Shown here one piece after another: positions 16,825 to 24,914 of a stretch of 36,907 nt of DNA (position 1 is its first letter; each line of letters begins with the position of its first letter). The notes under the pieces are model-generated. The model saw nothing but the letters and a program-made list of their open reading frames with translations, was not told where the DNA came from and did no database searches. Source of the stretch: an uncultured Anaerolineaceae bacterium (GTDB lineage: Bacteria > Chloroflexota > Anaerolineae > Promineifilales > Promineifilaceae); NCBI GenBank assembly GCA_937967805.1, contig CALBTC010000451.1, positions 1-36,907 on the forward strand, in the 5' to 3' direction. A program made the translations under genes and the position numbers.

Positions 16825-17601
16825 ATGTTGCAACCACTTTCTATCAAATCTTTATACGTGCTGGCGCTGGCCGAAGGCGAAGGGGTGGGCACGGCGTATG
16901 AATATTTTGCCAAGCGGCTGGTCCTGGCGCGCTGGCTGAAGAATCGCCAGGCGCAAAAGCGTAAGCCAGAGCGGCTGCTCATTGCCGGACTGCCGGAAAA
17001 GTACGGCAGCAGCCTGGACTTTTTGCAGGTGGCCCAGGAACTGGGTGCCGACGTTACCGTGGCGGATGAACGGCCGTCTGCCCTGCAAAAGTTGCAAAAT
17101 TCATTGGCGGTGGCACAGGGGGAAGGTTGGTTAACGGCCGTATCCCCCCAGCTTGTTCCCTTAACCCACCCTGCCGATTTGAGCCCAATCGACGAAACAT
17201 TTGATTTATGCCTGGGATCAGAGGGGTTGCAGCGGCTGGACGCTGACGACCGGTCGGATTACGTGCGGCATGTACGGCGGCTGGCATTTCGTGCCGCCCT
17301 TTTTGCCCCCAACGGCGACAACATGGCCCACGCCAACATCAGCGGGCTGGCCGGCGTGACGCTGGCCGAGATGCAGCAGTTGGTTGGGCTAGACGCCACA
17401 ACCGGCTACATCGACATGCCGCCCTTTCCGCCGGGTATCACCCGCAGTGAAGAACAGCGGGAACAGGCGACAAGCGGCCGTTTGGAAGCCATCGCCATGT
17501 GGGGTTTAGGCTTTTACGCCCGATTAGAACATTTTTTGCCAACGGCCGTGCGCCGCAGGCAGTCCCACATCGTTTACTCCCTTTTGGAGATTGGCAAGTA
17601 G
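16825..17601 (+). CDS. Degenerate SAM-methyltransferase-like protein
   Basis: 258 residues. RLLIAGLPEKYGSSLDFLQVAQELGADVTVADERPSAL (about 52-90) has the shape of methyltransferase motif I plus the post-I acidic residue, but the glycine-rich loop is AGLPEKYGSS rather than GxGxG. FDLCLGSEGLQRLDADDRSDYVRHVRRLAFRAALFAPNG matches motifs II and III. The altered loop suggests a non-catalytic or unusual member of the Rossmann-fold methyltransferases. It lies between the epimerase and the PTPS-related membrane protein in the same direction, so it may be an accessory of glycan assembly. Specific function unknown. Confidence 0.6.
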   Translation: MLQPLSIKSLYVLALAEGEGVGTAYEYFAKRLVLARWLKNRQAQKRKPERLLIAGLPEKYGSSLDFLQVAQELGADVTVADERPSALQKLQNSLAVAQGEGWLTAVSPQLVPLTHPADLSPIDETFDLCLGSEGLQRLDADDRSDYVRHVRRLAFRAALFAPNGDNMAHANISGLAGVTLAEMQQLVGLDATTGYIDMPPFPPGITRSEEQREQATSGRLEAIAMWGLGFYARLEHFLPTAVRRRQSHIVYSLLEIGK

Positions 17602-17623
17602 AGAACTATTTCGAATTAACTGT

Positions 17624-17690
17624 GTCATACCCGCGAAAGCGGGTATCCATTTTCCTCACAAGAGTGGATTCCCGCCTGCGCGGGAATGAC
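17624..17690. repeat. REP/BIME-like repeat, GTCATACCCGCGAAAGCGGG type
   Basis: An outer inverted pair (GTCATACCC...TATCCA against TGGATTCCC...GGGAATGAC) contains two small hairpins, ACCCGCGAAAGCGGGT and TTCCCGCCTGCGCGGGAA. This text matches a repeat type widespread in unrelated bacteria (TCATTCCCGCGAAAGCGGGAATCCA). It ends 12 bases before the next start codon. Confidence 0.85.
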
Positions 17691-17702
17691 AAAACGACGT
17701 AA

Positions 17703-20000
17703 ATGAACCGACTGAAGCAATTATTTCAACGTATTGACCCCGGCTATTGGGTCGTTTTGGCCATCTGCCTCCTGGCGCTGTGGCCGTTTATTGGCCGGGC
17801 CAGCCTGCCGCAGCAGACGGATGCTGAGCTGCATATTTTTCGCCTGGCCGAACTAAGCTTTTTGGTGCGCGGCGGTGAGTTTTACCCGCGCTGGGCGCCT
17901 AATTTTTATCATGGTTACGGTTATCCGATCTTTAACTACTATGCGCCATTGAGTTATTACGTCGGCCTGGTTTTTGAGCTGCTGCCCGGTTTGGATGCCG
18001 TGGCCGGGGTGAAGGCGGTGTTTGTGTTGGGGCTGCTGGGGGCCGGATTCGGGATGTACGGCTTTGTGCGTGACAATTGGGGACGGCCGTCTGGCTATCT
18101 GGCGGCGGCGGTTTACGTCTATGCACCTTATGTGCAGTACGTGGATCCCATCGCGCGGGGGGTGCTGGCCGAAGCGTTCAGCCTGGGCATTTTCCCGCTG
18201 GCGCTGTGGGGATTGGACCGTTTGCGGCGGCAGCCAACCTGGGGACGATGGGTGACGGCCGTATTCCTCACAGCCGCCGTGATTTTAAGCCATAACCTGA
18301 TGGCCCTGCTCTTTTTTGGCCTGCTGGCCGGCTGGGTGGTGTGGCAAACCATTACGCGGCGCGAGGATTCTCCCGGATGGCGCTGGCTGTGGGCGGCGTT
18401 GGGGCTGGGGCTGGGAACGGCCGCATTCTTTTGGCTGCCCGTTCTGCTGGAGCGCAATGCCGTCAACCTGAACACCCTCATCGGCGCGGGGGACAATTAC
18501 GACTTTCGCACCCACTTTTTGAGCTGGGGCGAACTTTTGGCCCCCACGCTGCCGCTGGACTGGGGGGCAACGGAGCCGGTGTTTCGCTTTAATTTGGGCC
18601 TGGCCCAGTGGATTTTGGGTGGCGCGGGGCTGCTGCTGCTCCTGCTGCGGCGGGTGAAGCACAGTAGGCAGGCGCTCTTTTTTGCCCTGGCTGCGGCCGT
18701 TCTCACGTTTATGCTGCTGCCGGCCTCTACCTTTTTGTGGGAAGCCACGCCCATTCTGCCCTTTTTCCAGTTTCCCTGGCGGCTGCTGGGCGGTACGGTG
18801 GCCATGCTGGCCATTTTGGCCGGGGCTGGGCTGGAAGCCGTGTTGGCGCTGTGGCCCAGCGTGCGCGGTTGGGCAACGGCCGTTGCCCTCACATTTTGCC
18901 TGCTCACGGCGCTGCCCCTTACCCAGCCCGCCCCCTGGCCCGACTTTGGCGACGTGTTTGCCCTGCGCATGTCGCTCATCGAGCATTCTGGTCGCTGGTT
19001 GGGCACCACCTCCACGGCCGATTACGTGCCCATGACGGTAGACATTATTCCAGCGCGCAACGGCAACGTGGTGGCCGGCTTTTTAACAGACGAGCCGCTG
19101 GATCGGGTCAATCGCCCGACGGTGCCGGCCGATGCTGAGGTTATAAGCGAGGAAGTGAGCCCGCTGCACTTTCGCTACACGGTGAACACGCCGGAGAAAT
19201 TTTTGCTGCGCCTCTTCCTCTTCCAATTTCCCGGCTGGACGGTGACGGTGGATGGTGAGCCGGTGGAGCCGGAGCTGGCCCGCCCGGAAGGGTTTATGGC
19301 CATCCAGGTGCCTGCCGGGGAGCATCAGGTGGATGTGCAGTTTCGTGATACGCCGGCGCGTCAACTTGCCTGGGGCGTGACGGCCGTTTCCCTGCTGCTC
19401 ATGTTGGTGGGCGGCTGGCGCTTACGCCAAAATGGAGGCAGATTCCGCCTGCCGGACAAGCTTGCAACAATCGATTGGCGCGTTTTGGGGGCGGCGCTGT
19501 CGGTAACGGCCGTTACCCTCCTCATACTTGGCCCGCTGCAGCTGCTCCATTACAATTCGGCCGACTACACGGCCGAACCGGCCCAGGTGGATCGGTTTGA
19601 TAATTTTGGCGGGCAGATTGCGCTGATTGGTTACGATGTTTCGGCGGAAACGGCCGTTCCCGGCGAGCAGGGGACGGTCACCCTTTACTGGCAGGCCCAG
19701 ACTGAACTGATTATCAATTTCCAAAGCTTTGTCCACCTGCTGCGGCCCGATGGCTCATTGGCGGCCCAATCGGACCACCTGAATCCGGGGGAATTTCCCA
19801 CCCGCCGCTGGCCCCTGGATGAATACGTGCGCGACGTCCACGTCTTACACCTGCCGCCGGATTTAGCCCCTGGGGAATATGCGGTAACGGCCGGCTTGTG
19901 GGTGCAAACCGAAGGTTGGCGGCTGCCGCTGCTGGACGCCAACGGCAATCAGGTAGATGATAAGGCCACACTTTTTACCTTGACGGTGGTGGACGAGTAA
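17703..20000 (+). CDS. PTPS-related (PF10131-like) polytopic membrane protein with shared C-terminal domain
   Basis: 765 residues. The first helix (about 14-30) is followed by QQTDAELHIFRLAELSFLVRGGEFYPRWAPNFYHGYGYPIFNYYAPLSYY. This loop, with its D-x-x-x-H-x-x-R and PRW...GYG-P-x-FxYY text, is characteristic of the 6-pyruvoyl-tetrahydropterin-synthase-related membrane family, a GT-C-like group despite its name. Roughly 12 helices follow, then a periplasmic YfhO-like beta region (FPGWTVTVDGEPVEP), another helix, and the terminal domain FVHLLRPDGSLAAQSDHL...GEYAVTAGLW shared with proteins at the left of the window. It is probably an extracytoplasmic glycosyltransferase; substrate unknown. Confidence 0.82.
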   Translation: MNRLKQLFQRIDPGYWVVLAICLLALWPFIGRASLPQQTDAELHIFRLAELSFLVRGGEFYPRWAPNFYHGYGYPIFNYYAPLSYYVGLVFELLPGLDAVAGVKAVFVLGLLGAGFGMYGFVRDNWGRPSGYLAAAVYVYAPYVQYVDPIARGVLAEAFSLGIFPLALWGLDRLRRQPTWGRWVTAVFLTAAVILSHNLMALLFFGLLAGWVVWQTITRREDSPGWRWLWAALGLGLGTAAFFWLPVLLERNAVNLNTLIGAGDNYDFRTHFLSWGELLAPTLPLDWGATEPVFRFNLGLAQWILGGAGLLLLLLRRVKHSRQALFFALAAAVLTFMLLPASTFLWEATPILPFFQFPWRLLGGTVAMLAILAGAGLEAVLALWPSVRGWATAVALTFCLLTALPLTQPAPWPDFGDVFALRMSLIEHSGRWLGTTSTADYVPMTVDIIPARNGNVVAGFLTDEPLDRVNRPTVPADAEVISEEVSPLHFRYTVNTPEKFLLRLFLFQFPGWTVTVDGEPVEPELARPEGFMAIQVPAGEHQVDVQFRDTPARQLAWGVTAVSLLLMLVGGWRLRQNGGRFRLPDKLATIDWRVLGAALSVTAVTLLILGPLQLLHYNSADYTAEPAQVDRFDNFGGQIALIGYDVSAETAVPGEQGTVTLYWQAQTELIINFQSFVHLLRPDGSLAAQSDHLNPGEFPTRRWPLDEYVRDVHVLHLPPDLAPGEYAVTAGLWVQTEGWRLPLLDANGNQVDDKATLFTLTVVDE

Positions 20001-20044
20001 TTGGGTAATTACTTGCCACTTGCCACCTGCAACTTGCAACCCAA
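20001..20044. repeat. Short gap with ACTTGCC-type direct repeats
   Basis: TTGGGT (20001-20006) and ACCCAA (20039-20044) bracket repeated ACTTGCC/ACCTGC/ACTTGC units. It fills the 46-base gap before the YfhO-like gene and ends two bases before its ATG. It looks like a short or decayed member of the same class as the other gap elements. Confidence 0.5.
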
Positions 20045-20046
20045 TC

Positions 20047-22305
20047 ATGACAAATTTCTTCCATAAAAGACCCACGCTCAGCTTTACCTTTTTGCTAACA
20101 TTGCTGGCGGCCCTTTTTTTGCACCGGGTGCTGTTTCCGGCCGAGGGGATGGCGCTGGCGGGGCTGGACGTGCGCAGCCTGTTTTTGCCGTGGTGGGAGT
20201 TTGCGCGAACGGCCGTTCTCTCCGGCCATCTTCCCCTGTGGGACGCCAACAGCTTTAGCGGCTACCCCTTCTTGAGCAATCCGCAGGTGGCCCTGTTTTA
20301 TCCGCTGAACTGGCCGCTGCTTCTGCTGCCGGTGCGCTTTGCCTTAAGCTGGCACGTGCTGGTGCACCTGGTGATCGCCGGGCTGGGGATGTTTTTGCTG
20401 GTGCAGCACCTCAGCGGCAGCCGTGCCGGGGCCTGGCTGGCGGCACTGACCTTCGCCTTTAGCGGCTTCATGGCAGCACGCATTTGGGCCGGGCACATCG
20501 GCCTCATCGCCACCGATGCCTGGCTGCCCTGGCTGCTGCTGGGCACGGCGTGGAGCGTGCAGCGGCGCACAATTTGGGCGGCTGTGGTGGCCGGCGTGCC
20601 GTTAGCCCTGGCCATTTTAGCCGGACATACCACCTCGCTGCTGTACATCGGCCTGGCCTGGGGGCTGTTTGCCGTTTACCTGCTGTGGACCACGCCAGAG
20701 CGCAGGCTCGTCGTGCGGCAGGTGGCGATTTTGGCACTGTTGGGCCTCTTGCTGGCCGGGGTGCAGCTTGTGCCATTGGCCGAATTCTCAACCGTCTCCT
20801 CCCGCGCCGCCGAACCAACTTTCGACTTTGCCACGGCCTACTCGCTGCCGCCGTCGCACATCATTACCTGGCTGCTGCCGGAGTTTTTTGGCGAGCCGAC
20901 GCGCGCCGGCTACTGGAGCGTGCCCGCCTTTGACGAGCTGACCTACTATGTGGGGCTGCTGCCGCTGCTGGGCGTGGCCCTGGCGCTGCGCCGGCCGACA
21001 CGCCTGGGCTGGTTTTACCTGGCGCTGATCGTGCTTGGCTTTTTGCTGGCGCTGGGCAGCTATGGCTTCCTCTACGGCATCTTTTATGACTTTCTGCCGC
21101 CGTTCCGCCTGGCGCGGGCGCCGGGGCGGGCCGCCTTTTTGCTGGTCTTTGCCCTGCCGGCGCTGCTGGGCGAGGCGGTGGCCCAGTGGGAGCAAGTCGA
21201 TTGGGGCCAGAAGCAGGACGGTTTTATGCGCTGGCTGGTGGGGGGAACGGCCGTTGCCATCCTCGCTTCTTTGGCGGCCACCGGGGCCGTGTTTGCTGCG
21301 CAACACCCCACGGAAACGAGCGGCCGTTTGTGGCATCAGCTTGGCGGGTGGGGGATTGCGTTAGTGGGGATAGTGGCTGGTGGTTGGTTGCTCGTTCGAT
21401 TTTTTGCGGAATCGGATGCCTCTAAAAAACGGTGGTGGCTGGGCGGCTTGACCGTGCTGCTGCTGGCCGATTTGTGGATTTTTGGCTTTAAATTGGTGCA
21501 GGTGGGCGGAACGGCCGTTGATTCCCTGTGGACCGACGCCAGACAAATCATTGGCGAGACGGAGCTGCGGGTGCTGCCCTGGGGCATCTCCATTTTTGAG
21601 CAAAACGGCGCGATGCAGGTCGGGCTGGCGTCGGTATTTGGCTACAATGCGCTGGAAGTGGGGGCCAACATCGCCTTTGCCTCGTCGGTGCCCGACCCGC
21701 GCTCGACGGCGTATGATATTTTGGGGGCGGGCACCGTGGTGGCTCCCACGCCATTACAGGGGGTGGAAGAAGGGGAACGGCCGTTACAACTGCTGGGCAA
21801 TACGGAGCGTGTTTGCGTGTACCGGCGCCGGCGCACCCTGCCACTGGCTCGCCTGGTGACGCATGTAGAAATCATCCCGGACGCTGCCCAGGCCACCGCC
21901 CGCGTCCACCAGCCCGATTTTGATCCGGCAACAATGGTGATATTGGAAACCGAGCCAAATTGTGCCTTACCGGGCAGAGAGAGTGGGGGAACGCCTGCAC
22001 TGAGCGGGGCCGAAGTGGCCGTCATCAGTGAACAAACAGACGGTTATTGGCAAATCCAAACCAGCAGCACCACCCCTGCACTGTTGATCCTCAGCGAGAC
22101 GGCGTATCCTGGCTGGCGACTGTTTGTCGATGGGGAGGAGCAAGAATGGCAGACGGCGTATACGGCCGTGCGCGCCACCTGCGTCCCGGCGGGAGAACAC
22201 ACCGTCGAATGGCGCTACCGGCCGCGCAGCTACACCATCGGGGGATTGTTGTCGCTGCTCGGGCTGGTGTTGGTGGGGATAGCAATCTTACGACTACGCG
22301 GGTAA
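20047..22305 (+). CDS. YfhO-family membrane protein
   Basis: 752 residues from the ATG at 20047; an in-frame TTG at 20020 lies in the gap repeat. After the first helix, GLDVRSLFLPWWEFARTAVLSGHLPLWDANSFSGYPFLSNPQVALFYPLNW is the hallmark first loop of YfhO proteins (D-x-R...W...G-x-LPLW...G-P-x-x-NPQ-x-x-x-YP). About 12 helices follow, then a C-terminal periplasmic domain (LSETAYPGWRLFVDGEEQEW...PAGEHTVEWRYRP) and a final helix. In Firmicutes YfhO acts with a CsbB-type GT2 to glycosylate teichoic acid outside the membrane. Here the GT2/flippase pair at 8.5-10.5 kb could supply the lipid-linked sugar (inference). Confidence 0.87.
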   Translation: MTNFFHKRPTLSFTFLLTLLAALFLHRVLFPAEGMALAGLDVRSLFLPWWEFARTAVLSGHLPLWDANSFSGYPFLSNPQVALFYPLNWPLLLLPVRFALSWHVLVHLVIAGLGMFLLVQHLSGSRAGAWLAALTFAFSGFMAARIWAGHIGLIATDAWLPWLLLGTAWSVQRRTIWAAVVAGVPLALAILAGHTTSLLYIGLAWGLFAVYLLWTTPERRLVVRQVAILALLGLLLAGVQLVPLAEFSTVSSRAAEPTFDFATAYSLPPSHIITWLLPEFFGEPTRAGYWSVPAFDELTYYVGLLPLLGVALALRRPTRLGWFYLALIVLGFLLALGSYGFLYGIFYDFLPPFRLARAPGRAAFLLVFALPALLGEAVAQWEQVDWGQKQDGFMRWLVGGTAVAILASLAATGAVFAAQHPTETSGRLWHQLGGWGIALVGIVAGGWLLVRFFAESDASKKRWWLGGLTVLLLADLWIFGFKLVQVGGTAVDSLWTDARQIIGETELRVLPWGISIFEQNGAMQVGLASVFGYNALEVGANIAFASSVPDPRSTAYDILGAGTVVAPTPLQGVEEGERPLQLLGNTERVCVYRRRRTLPLARLVTHVEIIPDAAQATARVHQPDFDPATMVILETEPNCALPGRESGGTPALSGAEVAVISEQTDGYWQIQTSSTTPALLILSETAYPGWRLFVDGEEQEWQTAYTAVRATCVPAGEHTVEWRYRPRSYTIGGLLSLLGLVLVGIAILRLRG

Positions 22306-22460
22306 AAGTTTCCTCGTTCCACACTACTGACAGGTGGGGGTTTGTTAGTTTTGCATGGGTAATAGCTGATTGTCACCTGCGCCATTCATGCCATCCCGCT
22401 ATAATCCAGCAACTTAAGGAAAGAAAAAGGAAGCTTAGGATCGGAATTTCGTAGACATGT

Positions 22461-22490
22461 TCTCTGCGCCTCCGCGCCTCGGCGTTAAAA
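22461..22490. repeat. TCTCTGCGCCTCCGCGCCTC half element
   Basis: A pyrimidine-rich unpaired arm ending GGCGTTAAAA, six bases before the GTG start of the next gene. It is nearly identical to the reverse complement of 28644-28670, which precedes the formiminotransferase gene in the same gene-relative orientation. The rest of the 190-base gap (22306-22460) shows a TATAAT at 22400-22405 without a well-spaced -35 box and nothing else recognisable. Confidence 0.7.
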
Positions 22491-22496
22491 ATATTT

Positions 22497-24053
22497 GTGA
22501 CAAATCGAAAATATCTATTTTTTACCGTGTTTGTGGCGGGCATGAGTACGCTGGCCATCGAGTTTACCACCAGCCGGATGCTGCAAACCGTTTACGGCAC
22601 GTCTAACATCGTTTGGGCCAACGTCATTGGCCTGGTGCTGCTCTTTTTAACAGTGGGTTATTTTTTGGGGGGACGACTGGCGGACAGACGGCCGTATCCC
22701 CATACCTTCTACGCCCTCGTGGCCTGGGCCGGGTTTAGCGGCGTTTTTTTCTTGCTGTTGACGAGCGTTTTGTTGAAAACGGCCGCGTCCGCTCTGGCCG
22801 CCGTCAACGTGGGGGCGATTGTCAGTTCGCTGGTGGGTGTGGTGTTTGCCCTGGCCGTGCCCGTGACGCTGTTGGGCTGCATCTCCCCGTTTGCCATCCG
22901 GCTGGCGGTGCGGGATGTGGCCGAGGCGGGACGGATCAGCGGACGGGTTTACGCTATCTCCACCTGGGGCAGCCTGCTGGGAACGTACCTGCCCGTTTTG
23001 CTCGTCATTCCCCTGGCCGGCTCGCGGCTGACGGCGCTGATTTTTGGCGGCATTTTGCTGCTGGTAGGGCTGGTTGGACTGTGGCAAACGCAGGCGCGCA
23101 GCCGGGTGGCGGCGCTGCTGCTGCCCATCATTTTGCTGCCGGTGGTCCTGGCCTGGACCTCGGGCGGCATTAAGGCATACGATGGGCAAATCTTCGAGAC
23201 AGAGTCGGCCTACAACTACATCCAGGTGGTGCGGCAGGGGGAATGCAACTATTTGCTGCTCAACGAGGGGCAGGCATACCATTCGTTTTACTGCGACGGC
23301 GGCGCGGTGCCGCGCGTCTCCGTGTGGAGCATTATGCTGGCCGCGCCGTACTTTAAAGAGCCGCCGGTAGAAATTAACCGGCTGGCAGTGATTGGGCTGG
23401 CGGCGGGAACCATTCCCAAGCAGTACACGCGCGTGTTTGGTCCGCTGCCGATTGACGGCATTGAGCTGGACGGTGATATTGTCCAGGCCGGGATCGACTA
23501 TTTTGCCCTGGACGAGCCGAACATTAATTTGATTGTGGGCGACGGCCGTTACCAGCTCAATCAGCTAAATCATCGCTATGACGTCATCACCATCGACGCC
23601 TACAAAGTGCCGTACATTCCCTGGCACCTGACCACCCAGGAATTCTTCGAGGAAGTGCGCGATCACCTCACCGAAACCGGCGTGGTGGCCATGAACGTAG
23701 GGCGCGCCCCGCAAGATCGCCGCCTGATCGACGCCATGACGGCCACACTGCAAACGGTATTTCCTACGGTCCACGCCATTGATGTACCCGGCTCGCTGAA
23801 CACAATTTTAGTGGCCACGGTGCAGCCCACAACGCTGGACAACTTAACGCAAAATTTGATGGGGTTAGATGAGTCGGTGGACCCTTTGCTGCGGGCGGCT
23901 TTAGAAACGGCCGTCACCAACCACGTCCCTAACCACCCCAGCGACGTTATCTTTACCGACGAGCGCGCCCCGGTAGAAACGATCATCGACAGCCTGGTGC
24001 TGCGCTACCTGCTGAATGAGGGCGTGGGGGGATTGCCCGGCTTGGGACAGTAA
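22497..24053 (+). CDS. Membrane-fused spermidine-synthase-like protein
   Basis: 518 residues. The N-terminal half (about 1-215) has six to seven membrane segments with AGMSTLAIEFTTSRMLQTVYGTSNIVWANVIGLVLLFLTVGYFLGGRLADRR, the pattern of the membrane part of fused MFS/spermidine synthases. The C-terminal half is a Rossmann domain: LAVIGLAAGTIPKQY (SAM-like binding loop), DGIELDGDIVQAG, GDGRYQL, and YDVITIDAYKVPYIPWHLTTQEFF, where the conserved Asp of aminopropyltransferases is retained. The family name does not prove spermidine synthesis; many such fusions have unknown substrates. GTG start without a strong Shine-Dalgarno sequence. Confidence 0.82.
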   Translation: MTNRKYLFFTVFVAGMSTLAIEFTTSRMLQTVYGTSNIVWANVIGLVLLFLTVGYFLGGRLADRRPYPHTFYALVAWAGFSGVFFLLLTSVLLKTAASALAAVNVGAIVSSLVGVVFALAVPVTLLGCISPFAIRLAVRDVAEAGRISGRVYAISTWGSLLGTYLPVLLVIPLAGSRLTALIFGGILLLVGLVGLWQTQARSRVAALLLPIILLPVVLAWTSGGIKAYDGQIFETESAYNYIQVVRQGECNYLLLNEGQAYHSFYCDGGAVPRVSVWSIMLAAPYFKEPPVEINRLAVIGLAAGTIPKQYTRVFGPLPIDGIELDGDIVQAGIDYFALDEPNINLIVGDGRYQLNQLNHRYDVITIDAYKVPYIPWHLTTQEFFEEVRDHLTETGVVAMNVGRAPQDRRLIDAMTATLQTVFPTVHAIDVPGSLNTILVATVQPTTLDNLTQNLMGLDESVDPLLRAALETAVTNHVPNHPSDVIFTDERAPVETIIDSLVLRYLLNEGVGGLPGLGQ

Positions 24054-24059
24054 TCCGTC

Positions 24060-24115
24060 ATCGGTAATCGGTGGACAGTTTTTACCGATTACCGATCACC
24101 GTTTACCGATAACCG
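24060..24115. repeat. Intergenic inverted repeat, ATCGGTAATCGGT / ACCGATTACCGAT
   Basis: Perfect 13-base arms (24060-24072, 24084-24096) enclose an 11-base loop and are followed by further CACCGTTTACCGATAACCG units. The same vocabulary is found inside the GT39 gene at 1627-1669. Confidence 0.85.
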
Positions 24116-24132
24116 AAAAAAGGGAGAGGAAA

Positions 24133-24819
24133 TTGGAGAACAAGACGCTACTTAAAATCATCAAATGGGTCATCATCATCGCCATGCCCTTTTTCCTGGG
24201 GCTGGGCATGATTCGGGCGGTGATCGCCTGGGATTATCCCAGCTTTGAATACCGGCGCATTGCGCCGGATCGTTTCGGCTTTACGCCGGAGGAGCGGCTG
24301 TTTTACGCCCACGCTACGCTGGATTATTTGCAGCGACCGGAGCCGTCGGAAGAGGTCATTTTTCTGCTGGAGGAGCTGCGCTTACCTGATTCTGAAGAGC
24401 CGCTCTACAATGAGCGGGAAATTGGCCACATGATCGACGTGAAAAATTTAACCGATGCGATCCGGACGATTTGGTGGGGTGCGGCCGTTCTCATCACACT
24501 CGGATTGGCATTTCTGCTTTTGCAACCGGCGCTGCGCCCGGCAGCCTACCGCGCTATTTACCAGGGGGGGCTGGCCACCGTCATCATTTTGGCGGCGATT
24601 GCCGTCTTTATTGGCGTGGGCTGGAGCGTCTTTTTTGTGCAGTTTCACGAACTGCTCTTCCCGCCAGGCACCTGGACCTTTGCCTACAGCGATTCACTCA
24701 TTCGCCTCTTCCCCGAACAGTTCTGGTTCGACATTGGCGTGATTATGAGCGTGGGCGCGCTGCTGCTGGGCGTGATTGTGACCGGGCTGGGCTACTGGCT
24801 GGTGAAAAAAACTGGGTAG
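24133..24819 (+). CDS. TIGR01906/DUF1461 membrane protein, Lit-like lipoprotein intramolecular transacylase homologue
   Basis: 228 residues with four membrane helices (about 8-31, 114-131, 145-170, 202-223). The large extracytoplasmic loop ends in EIGHMIDVKNLTDAI (H99), and the second loop begins FVQFHELLFPPGTWTFAYSDSLIRLFPEQFWFD (H172). These two histidine-centred motifs are those of the DUF1461 family, whose Firmicute member Lit moves an acyl chain within the lipoprotein N-terminal cysteine lipid to give the lyso form. Length is right for the family. The start is uncertain: TTG 24133 follows GGGAGAGGA very closely, and the longer open frame from 24016 runs through the palindrome. A lipoprotein gene (25958-27109, minus strand) is close by. 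Confidence 0.78.
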   Translation: MENKTLLKIIKWVIIIAMPFFLGLGMIRAVIAWDYPSFEYRRIAPDRFGFTPEERLFYAHATLDYLQRPEPSEEVIFLLEELRLPDSEEPLYNEREIGHMIDVKNLTDAIRTIWWGAAVLITLGLAFLLLQPALRPAAYRAIYQGGLATVIILAAIAVFIGVGWSVFFVQFHELLFPPGTWTFAYSDSLIRLFPEQFWFDIGVIMSVGALLLGVIVTGLGYWLVKKTG

Positions 24820-24899
24820 AGACGTTACATTTGCAGATTAAAAGTTTGAACAAGTAATTGAAACCTTATTTATTGAAAGAACAAAAGCAACGTCTCTAC
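24816..24899. repeat. Intergenic inverted repeat, GTAGAGACGTT / AACGTCTCTAC
   Basis: Perfect 11-base arms (24816-24826, 24889-24899) flank 62 AT-rich bases. The left arm includes the stop codon of the Lit-like gene; the right arm ends 15 bases before the SDR ATG. Confidence 0.85.
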
Positions 24900-24914
24900 G
24901 ACGGGAATATCATT

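Noticed and set aside
22400..22405. TATAAT in the gap before the spermidine-synthase-like gene
   Set aside because: The best -35-like word, TTGTCA at 22370, is 24 bases away, too far for a standard sigma70 promoter.
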